From Caballeronia choica (lineage in GTDB: Bacteria; Pseudomonadota; Gammaproteobacteria; Burkholderiales; Burkholderiaceae), in NCBI RefSeq assembly GCF_001544535.1, contig NZ_FCON02000054.1, positions 1 to 49,879 on the forward strand: 49,879 nucleotides of DNA. Reading direction: 5' to 3'. Both the position numbers and the translations under genes were made by a program. The notes under the pieces are model-generated. The model was not told where the DNA came from. It worked only from the letters and a program-made list of their open reading frames with translations, and made no database searches. Below, one piece after another: positions 41,332-49,879 of the stretch; the first letter of the stretch is position 1; every line of letters begins with the position of its first letter.

Positions 41332-42531
41332 TCATCCGAATGCCGTCACCAAAGCCCGCTCGATATCCCCTCGCAAATCCGCCTCATCTTCCAGCCCGAC
41401 AAAAAACCGCACCAGCACGCCCTCATGCGGCCACTTCACCGCCGTGCGCATCGTCCCGATCCTGTACGGCATGGCAAGGCTGTGCGAACCGCCCCAACTC
41501 CAGCCGATATCGAAAAGCTCCAGCGCTTCGACAAACGCATCGACCTGCGCCGCGCTATACCGCTTTTCGAACACGATCGAGAACAGACCACCCGCGCCGC
41601 CCTTGAAATCGCGCTCGAAGAACGCGTGCCCGGGGCAATCGGCGAGCGCCGGATGCAGCACCGCCGCGACTTCCGGCCGCGTCTTCAGCCATTGCGCCAA
41701 CCCGAACGCCGTGCGGTCATGCGCTTCGTAACGAAGCATCATCGACGGAAGGCTGCGCAGCACCAGCGAACAATCATCCGACGACACGCCGATCCCCAGC
41801 CGCATCCGCGCCCGCTTCAGCTTCATGTGATGCTCGCGATCGACGGTGATCGTCGCGCCCATCAGGATGTCGCTGCCGCCCGACTGGTACTTCGACAATG
41901 CCTGCACCGAGATATCGACGCCATGCTCGAACGGCTTGAACGCGAGTCCCGCCGAATAGGTGTTGTCCATCGCGCTCACGATGCCGTGCGCGCGCGCCAC
42001 CGACGCGATCGCCGGCACGTCCTGCACTTCCATCGTCACCGAGCCGGGCGCTTCCACCCAGATCAGCTTCGTGTTCGGCTTGATGAGGCCCTCGATGCCC
42101 GCGCCGATCATCGGATCGTAGTACGTCACTTCGACGCCGTAGTCGGCGGCCAGCCAGTCGGCGTGCTCGCGATTCGGCGAATACGCGTTGTCGGGAATCA
42201 GCACGTGATCGCCCGACTTCACGAAACCGAAGTAGACATTTGAAATCGCCGACAACCCCGACGGCTGCAACAGCGCGTGCTCGCCGCCTTCGATCGCGGC
42301 GAGGCGCTGGGCAAGCGTGATGGTCGTCGGCGTACCGTGTAGGCCGTAGCGCCACTGCGAGTCGTCGCTCCAGACGAGTTCGCGCATCGCGGCCAAATTT
42401 GGGAACACGATGGTTGACGCGCGCGTCACGGGCACCGGAAACGCTTCGAATCCGGGCGTCAGGCGGTCTTCAGGATGGACGATGCGGGTCTGCATCCCGC
42501 GTTCTTGGGCCTTCTTGCTGGAATCGGTCAT
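41332..42531 (-). CDS. metC: Cystathionine beta-lyase-like PLP enzyme
   Basis: A 399-residue trans-sulfuration enzyme of fold type I. The PLP-binding lysine is K214 in VQALSKYQSGGSDILMGA; the substrate/phosphate region RYGLHGTPTT (61-70) and the SGLSAISNV turn are typical. Proteobacterial MetC enzymes with a GLHGTPT motif usually act as cystathionine beta-lyases, making homocysteine from cystathionine. The gene stands alone on its strand, after a terminator. Confidence 0.87.
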   Translation of the reverse strand: MTDSSKKAQERGMQTRIVHPEDRLTPGFEAFPVPVTRASTIVFPNLAAMRELVWSDDSQWRYGLHGTPTTITLAQRLAAIEGGEHALLQPSGLSAISNVYFGFVKSGDHVLIPDNAYSPNREHADWLAADYGVEVTYYDPMIGAGIEGLIKPNTKLIWVEAPGSVTMEVQDVPAIASVARAHGIVSAMDNTYSAGLAFKPFEHGVDISVQALSKYQSGGSDILMGATITVDREHHMKLKRARMRLGIGVSSDDCSLVLRSLPSMMLRYEAHDRTAFGLAQWLKTRPEVAAVLHPALADCPGHAFFERDFKGGAGGLFSIVFEKRYSAAQVDAFVEALELFDIGWSWGGSHSLAMPYRIGTMRTAVKWPHEGVLVRFFVGLEDEADLRGDIERALVTAFG

Positions 42532-42560
42532 GGCGTGCTTGCTTGTGTTTGGACTCGGAG

Positions 42561-42592
42561 AAAAAACGCCATCGAACGGGGTTCGATGGCGT
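42561..42592 (-). terminator. Rho-independent terminator after the lipoprotein gene
   Basis: A perfect 12-bp stem (ACGCCATCGAAC at 42566-42577, GTTCGATGGCGT at 42581-42592, loop GGG) is followed on the minus strand by five further T (A-run at 42561-42565). It serves the lipoprotein gene ending at 42645 and precedes the metC-like gene. Confidence 0.92.
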
Positions 42593-42644
42593 ATCAGGCT
42601 CGTTTCGATGCAGCGTTGCGCCGCTGATTGCCGGGTGGTTGCCG

Positions 42645-43313
42645 CTACTCGCCGATGATCACGTTGCTCGTGCCGCCGACGGCATTGCGCGGCGGCGCGG
42701 CAGGAGCGGCAGGCGGCGCCGGTTCCAGCGAAGGCGCCGCGGCGCTCGGCACGCGATTGGCCGGCACCGTCACGCCCGCCACCGCCGGCCGCAATTCGAA
42801 CGGCTGCGGATCGGAGTCGTCGGCGTTCATGCGTTCGCCCGACACGCTGCCGTCCGCCGCGAACTTCCCGACCCAGTTGCCGGTGATATGCGTGCCGTCG
42901 TTCGATTCCTCGATTTCGAGCGCGTCGCCGTCGCGATCGCCCGCGACCAGGATCACCGATGAACTGCCAACGAACTGGTACTCGCCGTGAATGCCCGACG
43001 CCTCGTCGGTCTTCGCGCCAAGCCGCATGTCGACCTGCCGCCCGCCGAGCGTGCCGACGTAGCGCGGAAAACGCGCGTACTCCGGATTCGGCGCAAGCGG
43101 CTTGACCGGCGGCAGCGCGAGCGCGGCGATCGCCTTGTTCGCGCCGATCGTCTGGTCGCTTCTTGCCGCCGACGCGGCGGTCGCGGCGCTCGACTGGTCC
43201 GGCGGCATCGGCGAGTTGCAGCCTGCGAGCACCGAGACCATCCCGAGCACCGCGAGCGCCACAACCGCGCCGAATCCTGCTTTACCGATTGCCGCCGTAT
43301 TCGTCTGCATCAT
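42645..43313 (-). CDS. Lipoprotein of unknown function
   Basis: A 222-residue protein with a lipobox: hydrophobic AVVALAVLGMVSVLAGC at the start, predicting lipid modification at that cysteine. A Pro/Ala-rich linker leads to a beta-strand domain (YVGTLGGRQVDMRLGAK, GIHGEYQFVGSSSVILVAGDRDGD), and a Pro-rich tail ends the protein. No family was recognised. It lies 31 nt after the thiolase gene, possibly in the same transcript, and ends at a strong terminator. Confidence 0.7.
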   Translation of the reverse strand: MMQTNTAAIGKAGFGAVVALAVLGMVSVLAGCNSPMPPDQSSAATAASAARSDQTIGANKAIAALALPPVKPLAPNPEYARFPRYVGTLGGRQVDMRLGAKTDEASGIHGEYQFVGSSSVILVAGDRDGDALEIEESNDGTHITGNWVGKFAADGSVSGERMNADDSDPQPFELRPAVAGVTVPANRVPSAAAPSLEPAPPAAPAAPPRNAVGGTSNVIIGE

Positions 43314-43344
43314 CCTCTGCTTCCTTCCCTTTCGACTGCGATGT

Positions 43345-44529
43345 TCAAATGCGCTCGAAGATCGCCGCGATGCCCTGCCCGCCGCCGATGCACATCGTCA
43401 CGAGCGCGTACCGCCCGCCGATGCGCTGTAGTTCGAAGAGCGCCTTCACGGTGATCAGCGCGCCCGTCGCGCCGATCGGATGGCCGAGCGAAATGCCCGA
43501 GCCGTTCGGATTGACCTTCGACGGATCGAGCTTCAGTTCGTTCGTGACGGCGCACGCTTGCGCGGCGAAAGCCTCGTTGGCTTCGATGACGTCGAGGTCC
43601 GCGACCGTGAGCCCCGCCCGTTCCAGCGCCTTCTTCGACGCCGGCACGGGGCCGATGCCCATGATCGTCGGATCGACGCCCGCGTGCGCGTACGCGACGA
43701 GCCGCCCGAGCGGTGCCAAGCCGCGCTTCTCCGCGACGCTGCGCTCCATCAGCACGAGGGCCGCGGCGGCGTCGTTGATGCCCGACGCGTTGCCGGCCGT
43801 CACCGTGCCGTTTTCCTTCGCGAACACGGGCTTCAACTTCGAGAAATCCTCGGGGGTCGCGTTCATGCGCACGTGCTCGTCCCGAACGAAGAGGGTCTCG
43901 CCCTTCTTCGATGCCAGCGTGATCGGCAGGATCTGTTCCTTGAAATAGCCGGCTTCAATGGCCTTCGCCGCGCGGCGGTGCGATTCGAGCGCGAGCGCGT
44001 CCTGCGCCTCGCGCGTGATGCCGTACTTGGCCGCGACGTTTTCCGCCGTCACACCCATGTGGATCGTGTCGAACGGATCGTTCAGCGCGCCGAGCATCAT
44101 GTCGACGATGCGCGCGTCGCCCATGCGCTGGCCGAAACGCGCGGCCGGCATGATGTACGGCGCGCGGCTCATATTTTCGGCGCCGCCGGCGACCGCGATG
44201 TCGGCATCGCCGAGCAGGATCGACTGGGCCGCCGACACGATCGCCTGCAATCCCGAGCCGCACAGGCGGTTCAGGGTCAGCGCGGGCGTGTGCTGCGCCA
44301 CGCCACCGTTGATCGCCGCGACGCGCGCGAGATACATGTCCTTCGGCTCGGTATGGACGACGTTGCCGAACACCACGTGACCGACGTCCTCGCCGGACAC
44401 TTTCGCGCGCGACAGCGCTTCGCGCACGACGCGTGCGGCCAGATCGGTCGGGGGAAAGTCTTTCAAAGCGCCGCCGAAATCTCCGATTGCGGTCCGAACG
44501 CCGCTTACCACCACCACTTCACGTTGCAT
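43345..44529 (-). CDS. Acetyl-CoA acetyltransferase (thiolase)
   Basis: A 394-residue thiolase II. Active-site C90 lies in LNRLCGSGLQAI, the second catalytic elements are LGHPIGATG (His) and MCIGGGQG (Cys). It condenses two acetyl-CoA to acetoacetyl-CoA or breaks down longer 3-ketoacyl-CoA. The ATG at 44529 with GGAG upstream is preferred to a longer upstream frame. It is distinct from the partial PhaA thiolase at the right edge and closer in layout to BktB-type enzymes (inference). Confidence 0.9.
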   Translation of the reverse strand: MQREVVVVSGVRTAIGDFGGALKDFPPTDLAARVVREALSRAKVSGEDVGHVVFGNVVHTEPKDMYLARVAAINGGVAQHTPALTLNRLCGSGLQAIVSAAQSILLGDADIAVAGGAENMSRAPYIMPAARFGQRMGDARIVDMMLGALNDPFDTIHMGVTAENVAAKYGITREAQDALALESHRRAAKAIEAGYFKEQILPITLASKKGETLFVRDEHVRMNATPEDFSKLKPVFAKENGTVTAGNASGINDAAAALVLMERSVAEKRGLAPLGRLVAYAHAGVDPTIMGIGPVPASKKALERAGLTVADLDVIEANEAFAAQACAVTNELKLDPSKVNPNGSGISLGHPIGATGALITVKALFELQRIGGRYALVTMCIGGGQGIAAIFERI

Positions 44530-44577
44530 TTTTCGTCTCCATTCAAAATGGTCCTGCGTGTTGAAGGTACGGGTACC

Positions 44578-44610
44578 GGAGCCTGTCAGCACTCGCGCGA
44601 AACAGGCTCC
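44578..44610. other. Hairpin between the kinase and thiolase genes
   Basis: GGAGCCTGT (44578-44586) and ACAGGCTCC (44602-44610) form a perfect 9-bp stem with a 15-nt loop in the 120-nt gap. No T-run follows on either strand. It may be a processing or attenuation structure. Confidence 0.4.
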
Positions 44611-44649
44611 CTGTCATTCCGGCATGCTAATCATCTTATCATCGGGTCA

Positions 44650-45573
44650 TCACCCGGCGAGCGCCTGCTCGACGGTCGCGCGGTCGGGAATCGGCGCGAC
44701 GGCGCCGAAGCCCTGCGTCGACAGAGCTGCCGCCGCGTTCGCGTAGCGCGCCGCCGCGAACGGGTCGTCGCCCGCGACGATCCGCGCGATGAACGCGCCG
44801 CCGAAGCAGTCGCCCGCACCGGTCGCATCGACGGCCTGGACCACGCGGCCCGGCACCACGCGCCGTTCTTCCGGCGTCGCGATATACGAGCCCTCCTTGC
44901 CAAGCTTCAACGCGACCACCTTCGGCCCGAGCGCGAGCACGAAGTCGACGATCGCGTCCTTGTCGGTGAGGCCCGTCAGGTCCGTGACGTCGTCCCAGCT
45001 CGGCAGGCAGATGTCGGTCGAGCGGATCGCCTCGAGCATCACTGCGCGCGCTCGCGCGAGCGGCCACAGCTTCAGGCGCAAGTTGGTATCGAAGCTCACT
45101 TTCACGCCGTGGCTGCGTGCATGATCGATGGCGGCGAACGCCGCGTCGCAGGCTGACACGCCGATCGCGAAACTGATGCCCGACAGGTGCACGACCTTCG
45201 CGGCCGCGATCACCTCGAGCGGCAAGTCGGACGGCGCATAGCGGCTCGCAGCCGAACCGGCGCGCAGGTAATCGAAGCGATGTCCGTTCTCGCCATGCGA
45301 GACGAAATAGACGCCGGTGGGCGCGTTGTCGTCGACGCGAACCGTCGAGGTATCGACGCGCTCCGTACGCCACAGGTCGAGCAGCAATTGCCCGAACTGA
45401 TCGTTGCCGACCGCCGACACGAAACCCGTCGACGCGCCCTGCCGCGACGCCGCGATCAGGAAGTTCGATACATCGCCGCCGAAACCTTGCAGATAGTTCG
45501 GCGCGCCTTTGGTCGACTGGTTGAACTCGATCATCGCCTCGCCGAGCGCGAGGACTTGCGGCGTCTGCGTCAT
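44650..45573 (-). CDS. kdgK: PfkB-family sugar kinase, probable 2-dehydro-3-deoxygluconokinase
   Basis: A 307-residue ribokinase-family kinase with VLALGEAMIEFNQ at the start, the substrate loop FGGDVSNFLIAASRQG, the central LHLSGISFAIG and catalytic DATGAGDCFGGAF. This text is characteristic of KDG kinases, which form 2-dehydro-3-deoxy-6-phosphogluconate for the Entner-Doudoroff route. GGAG lies 6 nt before the ATG at 45573; an ATG at 45588 is possible. It follows rimO by 17 nt on the same strand, so the two may be co-transcribed. Confidence 0.82.
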   Translation of the reverse strand: MTQTPQVLALGEAMIEFNQSTKGAPNYLQGFGGDVSNFLIAASRQGASTGFVSAVGNDQFGQLLLDLWRTERVDTSTVRVDDNAPTGVYFVSHGENGHRFDYLRAGSAASRYAPSDLPLEVIAAAKVVHLSGISFAIGVSACDAAFAAIDHARSHGVKVSFDTNLRLKLWPLARARAVMLEAIRSTDICLPSWDDVTDLTGLTDKDAIVDFVLALGPKVVALKLGKEGSYIATPEERRVVPGRVVQAVDATGAGDCFGGAFIARIVAGDDPFAAARYANAAAALSTQGFGAVAPIPDRATVEQALAG

Positions 45574-45590
45574 GCGTGTCTCCGTCATGT

Positions 45591-46982
45591 TTAGACTTCG
45601 CCCCAGAGATCGTGGCCATCGGCGCCGGAAATCTTCACCGACACGAAATCGCCCGCCTTGTAGCGCTTCGACGCTTTGGTCGCCGGCGCGATATATACCA
45701 CGCCGTCGATTTCCGGCGCATCCGCCGCCGTGCGCCCGATGCCGCCATCGGCGTTCACTTCGTCGACGAGCACCTTCAGCGTCTTGCCGACCTTGCGCTT
45801 CATACGCGCCGCCGACAGTTCTTCCGCCAGTTCCATGAAGCGCGCTCGGCGTTCCTCGCGCACCTCGTCGGGCAGCGCGCCGTCGAGATCGTTGGCGCTC
45901 GCGCCTTCGACCGGCGAATACGCGAAACACCCGACGCGATCCAGGTCGGCCACGCGGATGAAGTCGAGCAGCGTCTGGAACTGCTCTTCGGTCTCGCCCG
46001 GAAAGCCCGCGATGAACGTGCTGCGGATCGTCAGGTCCGGGCATATCTTGCGCCATGCCTGCACGCGTTCGAGCACCTTTTCGGCGTTGGCCGGGCGCTT
46101 CATGCGCTTGAGCACGTCGGGATGCGCGTGCTGGAATGGCACGTCGAGATACGGCAGCACGCGGCCCTTCAACGCGCCTTCGGCCATCATCGGGATGATT
46201 TCGTCGACGCTCGGGTACGGATACACGTAATGCAGGCGCACCCACGCGCCGTACTGCGCGGCGAGTTCGCCCAAGGCGCCGACGAGGTCCGTCATGCGGG
46301 TCTTGACCGGCTTGCCGTTCCAGAAGCCCGTGCGGTACTTGACGTCGACGCCATACGCGCTCGTGTCCTGCGAAATCACGAGCAGTTCCTTCACACCCGA
46401 CTTGAACAGGTTCTCCGCTTCGAGCATTACGTCCGCGACCGGGCGCGAGACGAGGTCGCCGCGCATCGACGGGATGATGCAGAACGTGCAGCGGTGGTTG
46501 CAGCCTTCGGAGATCTTCAGGTACGCGTAGTGGCGCGGCGTGAGCTTGATGCCGGCGGCGGGCACGAGGTCGGTGAACGGGTCGTGCGGCTTCGGCAGAT
46601 GCGTGTGCACCGCGTTCATCACTTCGTTCGTGGCGTGCGGGCCGGTGACGGCCAGCACCTTCGGATGCACTTCCTCGATCAGGCCCGAGCCGCTCGCGCT
46701 CTTTTTCGCGCCGAGGCAGCCGGTCACGATCACCTTGCCGTTCTCGCTCAGGGCTTCGCCGATGGCGTCGAGGCTTTCCTGCACGGCTTCGTCGATGAAC
46801 CCGCAGGTGTTGACGACGACGAGATCGGCGCCGTCGTAGGTGCCGGAGATTTCATAACCCTCGGCGCGCAGTTGGGTGATGATCTGCTCGGAATCGACGA
46901 GGGCTTTCGGGCAGCCGAGGGAGACGAAGCCGACCTTGGGGGCGGTCGTCGTCGGCGTGATGGGGGAGGAAGTCTGCGGCAT
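45591..46982 (-). CDS. rimO: Ribosomal protein S12 methylthiotransferase
   Basis: A 463-residue radical-SAM methylthiotransferase modifying an aspartate of ribosomal protein S12. The N-terminal UPF0004 domain has [14 protein letters not shown] and [10 protein letters not shown]; the radical-SAM cluster motif is [13 protein letters not shown]; a C-terminal TRAM-type domain ends the protein ([17 protein letters not shown]). Length and motifs fit RimO rather than MiaB. Confidence 0.94.
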   Translation of the reverse strand: MPQTSSPITPTTTAPKVGFVSLGCPKALVDSEQIITQLRAEGYEISGTYDGADLVVVNTCGFIDEAVQESLDAIGEALSENGKVIVTGCLGAKKSASGSGLIEEVHPKVLAVTGPHATNEVMNAVHTHLPKPHDPFTDLVPAAGIKLTPRHYAYLKISEGCNHRCTFCIIPSMRGDLVSRPVADVMLEAENLFKSGVKELLVISQDTSAYGVDVKYRTGFWNGKPVKTRMTDLVGALGELAAQYGAWVRLHYVYPYPSVDEIIPMMAEGALKGRVLPYLDVPFQHAHPDVLKRMKRPANAEKVLERVQAWRKICPDLTIRSTFIAGFPGETEEQFQTLLDFIRVADLDRVGCFAYSPVEGASANDLDGALPDEVREERRARFMELAEELSAARMKRKVGKTLKVLVDEVNADGGIGRTAADAPEIDGVVYIAPATKASKRYKAGDFVSVKISGADGHDLWGEV

Positions 46983-47127
46983 AGGGGATGGTCCGGCGGA
47001 TCGCGGTAACGTAACCCCGTATTGTACTGCGTGGCTGGATTTGGGCCGCTGCGCGGAGGTGGTTGATTCGCTGCATCCCGCCTCGTCGATATGGCAAATG
47101 CGACGACGCCCGCTGTCCCGGGAAATG

Positions 47128-47150
47128 AAAACAGCCGCTTAAGCGGCTGT
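47128..47150 (-). terminator. Rho-independent terminator after the HigA-like gene
   Basis: The perfect 20-bp palindrome ACAGCCGCTTAAGCGGCTGT at 47131-47150 is followed on the minus strand by a short T-run (three A on the plus strand at 47128-47130). It lies 52 nt beyond the HigA-like stop. Confidence 0.65.
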
Positions 47151-47201
47151 CTGGCGGTCTATGACCGTATTTGTCGCCAGGTTTCTCCGTTCGACGATTG
47201 A

Positions 47202-47558
47202 TCAGCCGATAAGCACTTCGGCCGGGATCTTCAGTCCACTATGCAGGCGGCGAATCATTTCCAGACTCAACGGACGCCGACCGCCCAAAATCTCGTAGAC
47301 ACGATTTGTGTTGCCAATGTACGGCTTCATGTCCGTGACTGTCAGTCCGGCCTGCTCCATCCGAAACTTGATGGCTTCGACGGGGTCAGGACGCTCGATC
47401 GGAAAATGTTCGTTTTCGTAGCGTTCAACCAGTATCGACAAAATATCAAGGCGGTCGCCATCGGGCGTGTCAGGTGCAGGATCGGCATCAACGAGTTCAG
47501 ACACAATCGCGAGCGCTGCGTTGTAGTCTTCCTCAGTGTGCAGGGGGCGAATTTCCAT
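47202..47558 (-). CDS. HigA-like HTH antitoxin without a toxin
   Basis: A 118-residue protein starting MEIRPLHTEEDYNAALAIVSELVDADPAP, with an acidic N-terminal extension, then an HTH of the HigA/XRE type: EQAGLTVTDMKPYIGNTNRVYEILGGRRPLSLEMIRRL. Members of this branch are usually encoded directly after a HigB toxin. Here the 95 nt before the ATG cannot hold one, so it is an orphan antitoxin or a stand-alone repressor. TACGAT ends 6 nt before the ATG and no ribosome site is seen, which suggests a leaderless transcript. The gene sits between rimO and phaR. Confidence 0.72.
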   Translation of the reverse strand: MEIRPLHTEEDYNAALAIVSELVDADPAPDTPDGDRLDILSILVERYENEHFPIERPDPVEAIKFRMEQAGLTVTDMKPYIGNTNRVYEILGGRRPLSLEMIRRLHSGLKIPAEVLIG

Positions 47559-47653
47559 GTCCGTATCGTACCGCGCCGGCGACCGGCTGCGGCGCGCGAC
47601 AGTTCCCCGCGGCTCCCGCAGCACTGCCCGCAAGCGGGCAAGCACCATCGCCC

Positions 47654-48229
47654 CTACTTCTTCTCCGTCGACGGCGGCACCGTCGGCGTGGGAAACGGGA
47701 ACGTGTTGAACATCGATTTCGCCTGGGTCTGCATCTGCTCCTGCATCTGCACGAACATGTTCTTCGACTGCTCGATGTAGCTCGTCATCATGCCCTGCAT
47801 CATCGGCGCCTGCATGTTCATGAACTGCGACCACACTTCCGGATTGAGCGCGTTGCCGTCGTAGAGGCCCTTGCTCTGGTCGGTGAGCTTCTGCTGGATG
47901 TCGATGAACGCCTGGATGTTCTTTTCCAGGTACGTGCCCATCATGCCCTGCATCGCGTGGCCGTAGAAGCGGATGATCTGCGAAAGCATCACCGACGAGA
48001 ACATCGGCAGCCCACCGCTTTCCTCTTCCAGAATGATCTGCAGGAGAATGCTGCGGGTCAGGTCATCGTTCGACTTCGCGTCCATGACCTTGAAATCTTC
48101 CTGATCCAGCACGAGCTGCTTCACGTCGGAAAGCGTGATGTAGGTGCTCGTTTCCGTATCGTACAGCCGACGGTTTGGATACTTTTTGATGAGTCGTTCG
48201 GCGGGTTTCTTTGTAGTAGTAGTGGTCAT
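47654..48229 (-). CDS. phaR: Polyhydroxyalkanoate synthesis repressor
   Basis: A 191-residue PhaR. Residues 14-60 form the PHB-accumulation regulatory DNA-binding domain (IKKYPNRRLYDTETSTYITLSDV), followed by the family's helical middle with Met/Gln-rich repeats (MQGMMGTYLEKNIQAFIDIQQKL). PhaR represses phasin and its own gene until bound to polyester granules. It lies 137 nt after phaB on the same strand, as in other Burkholderiaceae. Confidence 0.94.
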   Translation of the reverse strand: MTTTTTKKPAERLIKKYPNRRLYDTETSTYITLSDVKQLVLDQEDFKVMDAKSNDDLTRSILLQIILEEESGGLPMFSSVMLSQIIRFYGHAMQGMMGTYLEKNIQAFIDIQQKLTDQSKGLYDGNALNPEVWSQFMNMQAPMMQGMMTSYIEQSKNMFVQMQEQMQTQAKSMFNTFPFPTPTVPPSTEKK

Positions 48230-48366
48230 TTAACGCCTTTAAACGCAAAACCTTACTGCGATGGCAGCAAACGTGTCTTGCGTGGACGCAAAAGAGCGTT
48301 GCTGCCGGTTCGTTTCCGGCAAGAAGCGGCAGCGCGCGGTTCCAGGCCACGCACCACCGCCGCCCG

Positions 48367-49107
48367 TCAGCCCATATGCAGACCGCCGTTCAGCGAGAAG
48401 TCCGCACCGGTCGAAAAGCCCGACTCCTCCGATGCAAGCCACGCCACGATCGAGCCGATTTCATCCGGCCGGCCAAGACGGCGCACCGGAATCGTCGCGA
48501 CGATCTTCTCCAGCACTTCGGGACGGATCGCCTTGACCATGTCCGTGCCGATATAGCCCGGCGAGACGGTGTTGACCGTCACGCCCTTGGTCGCCACTTC
48601 CTGCGCGAGCGACATCGTGAAGCCGTGGATGCCGGCCTTCGCCGTCGAATAGTTGGTCTGGCCGAACTGCCCTTTCTGGCCGTTCACCGACGAAATGTTG
48701 ATGATCCGCCCGAAGCCGCGCTCGACCATGCCGTCGACCACTTGCTTCGTCACGTTGAAGAGGCTCGTCAGGTTGGTGTCGATGACGGCCGTCCAGTCCT
48801 CGTGCGTCATCTTGCGGAACACGACGTCGCGCGTGATGCCGGCGTTGTTCACCAGGATGTCAACCTCACCGACTTCGGCCTTGACCTTGTCGAACGCGTT
48901 CTTGGTCGATTCCCAGTCGCCGACGTTGCCTTCCGACGCGATGAACTCGTAGCCGTTGGCCTTCTGCTCTTCGAGCCACTTGACGCGGCGCGGAGAATTC
49001 GGGCCGCAGCCCACGACGACCGTATAGCCGTCCTTATGCAGACGTTGGCTGATGCTCGTGCCAATGCCACCCATGCCGCCCGTCACATACGCTATGCGCT
49101 TCGTCAT
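48367..49107 (-). CDS. phaB: Acetoacetyl-CoA reductase
   Basis: A 246-residue short-chain dehydrogenase with YVTGGMGGIG at the start, S140, Y153 and K157 in the catalytic triad (ISSVNGQKGQFGQTNYSTAKAG in two parts), and the usual end SLNGGLHMG. It reduces acetoacetyl-CoA to (R)-3-hydroxybutyryl-CoA with NADPH for polyester synthesis. GGAGTG precedes the ATG. The 91-nt gap to phaA places both in one operon. Confidence 0.95.
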   Translation of the reverse strand: MTKRIAYVTGGMGGIGTSISQRLHKDGYTVVVGCGPNSPRRVKWLEEQKANGYEFIASEGNVGDWESTKNAFDKVKAEVGEVDILVNNAGITRDVVFRKMTHEDWTAVIDTNLTSLFNVTKQVVDGMVERGFGRIINISSVNGQKGQFGQTNYSTAKAGIHGFTMSLAQEVATKGVTVNTVSPGYIGTDMVKAIRPEVLEKIVATIPVRRLGRPDEIGSIVAWLASEESGFSTGADFSLNGGLHMG

Positions 49108-49198
49108 TCGTCACTCCATTTTCGTTATGCGGGAAGCCGGCGATCCCGCCAGCCGCTTCCCGCTGTCTCAACAAGCCTTTTTGTTTGCGGATATCCGC

Positions 49199-49879
49199 TT
49201 ACGGACGCTCGACCGCCAGCGCCACGCCCATGCCACCGCCGATACACAGCGACGCCAAGCCCTTCTTCGCATCGCGCTTCTGCATTTCGTGCAACAGCGT
49301 GACGAGAATCCGGCAGCCGGATGCGCCGATCGGGTGACCGATCGCGATCGCGCCGCCGTTGACGTTCACCTTCGACGTATCCCAGCCCATCTGCTTGTGA
49401 ACCGCCAGCGCCTGCGCCGCGAAGGCTTCGTTGATTTCCATCAGGTCCAGGTCAGCCGGCGACCAGCCCGCGCGTTCCAGGCAACGCCTCGAGGCCGGCA
49501 CCGGGCCCATGCCCATCACCTTCGGATCGACGCCCGCGTTCGCGTACGCCTTGATGCGCGCGATCGGCGTCAAGCCCAGCGCTTCCGCCTTCTTCGCCGA
49601 CATCACGATCACCGCCGCCGCGCCGTCGTTCAGGCCCGACGCGTTCGCGGCCGTCACCGTGCCTTCCTTCGAGAACGCCGGCTTCAGGCCCGCGAGCGCT
49701 TCGGCCGTCACGCCATGGCGCACGAACTCGTCGGTGGCGAACTTGAGCGGCTCGCCCTTCCTTTGCGGGATGTCGATCGCGATGATTTCGTCGTTGAAGC
49801 GGCCCGACTTCTGCGCGGCTTCGGCCTTGTTCTGCGACAGCGCCGCGAACTTGTCCTGGTCTTCGCGCGAGATGCCGTA
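49199..49879 (-). CDS. phaA: Acetyl-CoA acetyltransferase, partial
   Basis: The C-terminal 226 residues of a thiolase; the start is beyond the right edge. Frame is open to the last base, reading [16 protein letters not shown] at the edge. Catalytic IGHPIGASG and LCIGGGMG are present, but the first active-site cysteine lies outside. Its place upstream of phaB identifies it as the PhaA thiolase feeding polyester synthesis; phaC is expected just beyond. Confidence 0.93.
   Translation of the reverse strand, partial: YGISREDQDKFAALSQNKAEAAQKSGRFNDEIIAIDIPQRKGEPLKFATDEFVRHGVTAEALAGLKPAFSKEGTVTAANASGLNDGAAAVIVMSAKKAEALGLTPIARIKAYANAGVDPKVMGMGPVPASRRCLERAGWSPADLDLMEINEAFAAQALAVHKQMGWDTSKVNVNGGAIAIGHPIGASGCRILVTLLHEMQKRDAKKGLASLCIGGGMGVALAVERP

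Noticed and set aside
48301-48322. Short inverted repeat after phaB as a terminator
   Set aside because: Stem of 6 bp with no T-run on the minus strand; insufficient evidence.

Overview
The window is a high-GC, densely packed chromosomal segment whose gene content points to the Burkholderiaceae, most likely Paraburkholderia, Caballeronia or Burkholderia. The signs are a phaA-phaB-phaR polyhydroxybutyrate cluster at the right edge, a 2-ketogluconate operon, lipoprotein-rich cell-envelope genes and very long spurious antisense reading frames caused by GC-rich third codon positions. No rRNA, tRNA, CRISPR array, intact insertion sequence or prophage was seen.

Layout. 1-3.3 kb: minus-strand kguE-kguK-kguT (2-ketogluconate use) behind a perfect PtxS-like operator. 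3.4-5.5 kb: a LysR regulator divergent from a YeiH-type exporter, with palindromes between them. 5.6-9.9 kb: GST-like protein, aldo/keto reductase, ClC chloride channel and two small proteins. 10-16.6 kb: a TetR regulator divergent from a tripartite RND efflux operon, with a promoter/operator that can be read. 16.6-17.2 kb: a gene-free stretch with DnaA-box-like 9-mers and hairpins. 17.2-24 kb: two-domain methyltransferase-like protein, AsmA-family protein, FetAB-type ABC exporter and two VOC proteins.

24-29.5 kb: a light-sensing operon on the minus strand: heme oxygenase (makes biliverdin), bacteriophytochrome kinase, single-domain response regulator, then a hybrid kinase with receivers at both ends. 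None of the four has a DNA-binding output. 29.7-34 kb: a small hydrophilic protein, a degenerate repeat cluster, then ligD and ku for end joining. 34.2-35.5 kb looks like a small accessory insertion: a truncated Cys/His-rich reading frame behind an inverted repeat, and a Phd/PIN toxin-antitoxin pair. 35.5-43.3 kb: exported protein, alcohol dehydrogenase with divergent LysR, cytochrome P450, serB, a second Phd/PIN pair, a MetC-like PLP enzyme and a lipoprotein. 43.3-49.9 kb: thiolase, KdgK-type kinase, rimO, an orphan HigA-like regulator, then phaR, phaB and partial phaA.

How the genes work together: the Kgu proteins and the KdgK-type kinase both feed sugar acids toward the Entner-Doudoroff route. 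The two thiolases and PhaB/PhaR connect acetyl-CoA to polyester storage. Heme oxygenase makes the chromophore for the phytochrome next to it. Ku and LigD form a complete two-component end-joining system. The most unusual items are the four-gene phytochrome relay without an output, the two toxin-antitoxin modules with a shared operator core, the DnaA-box-like gap, and the repeat cluster beside ligD.
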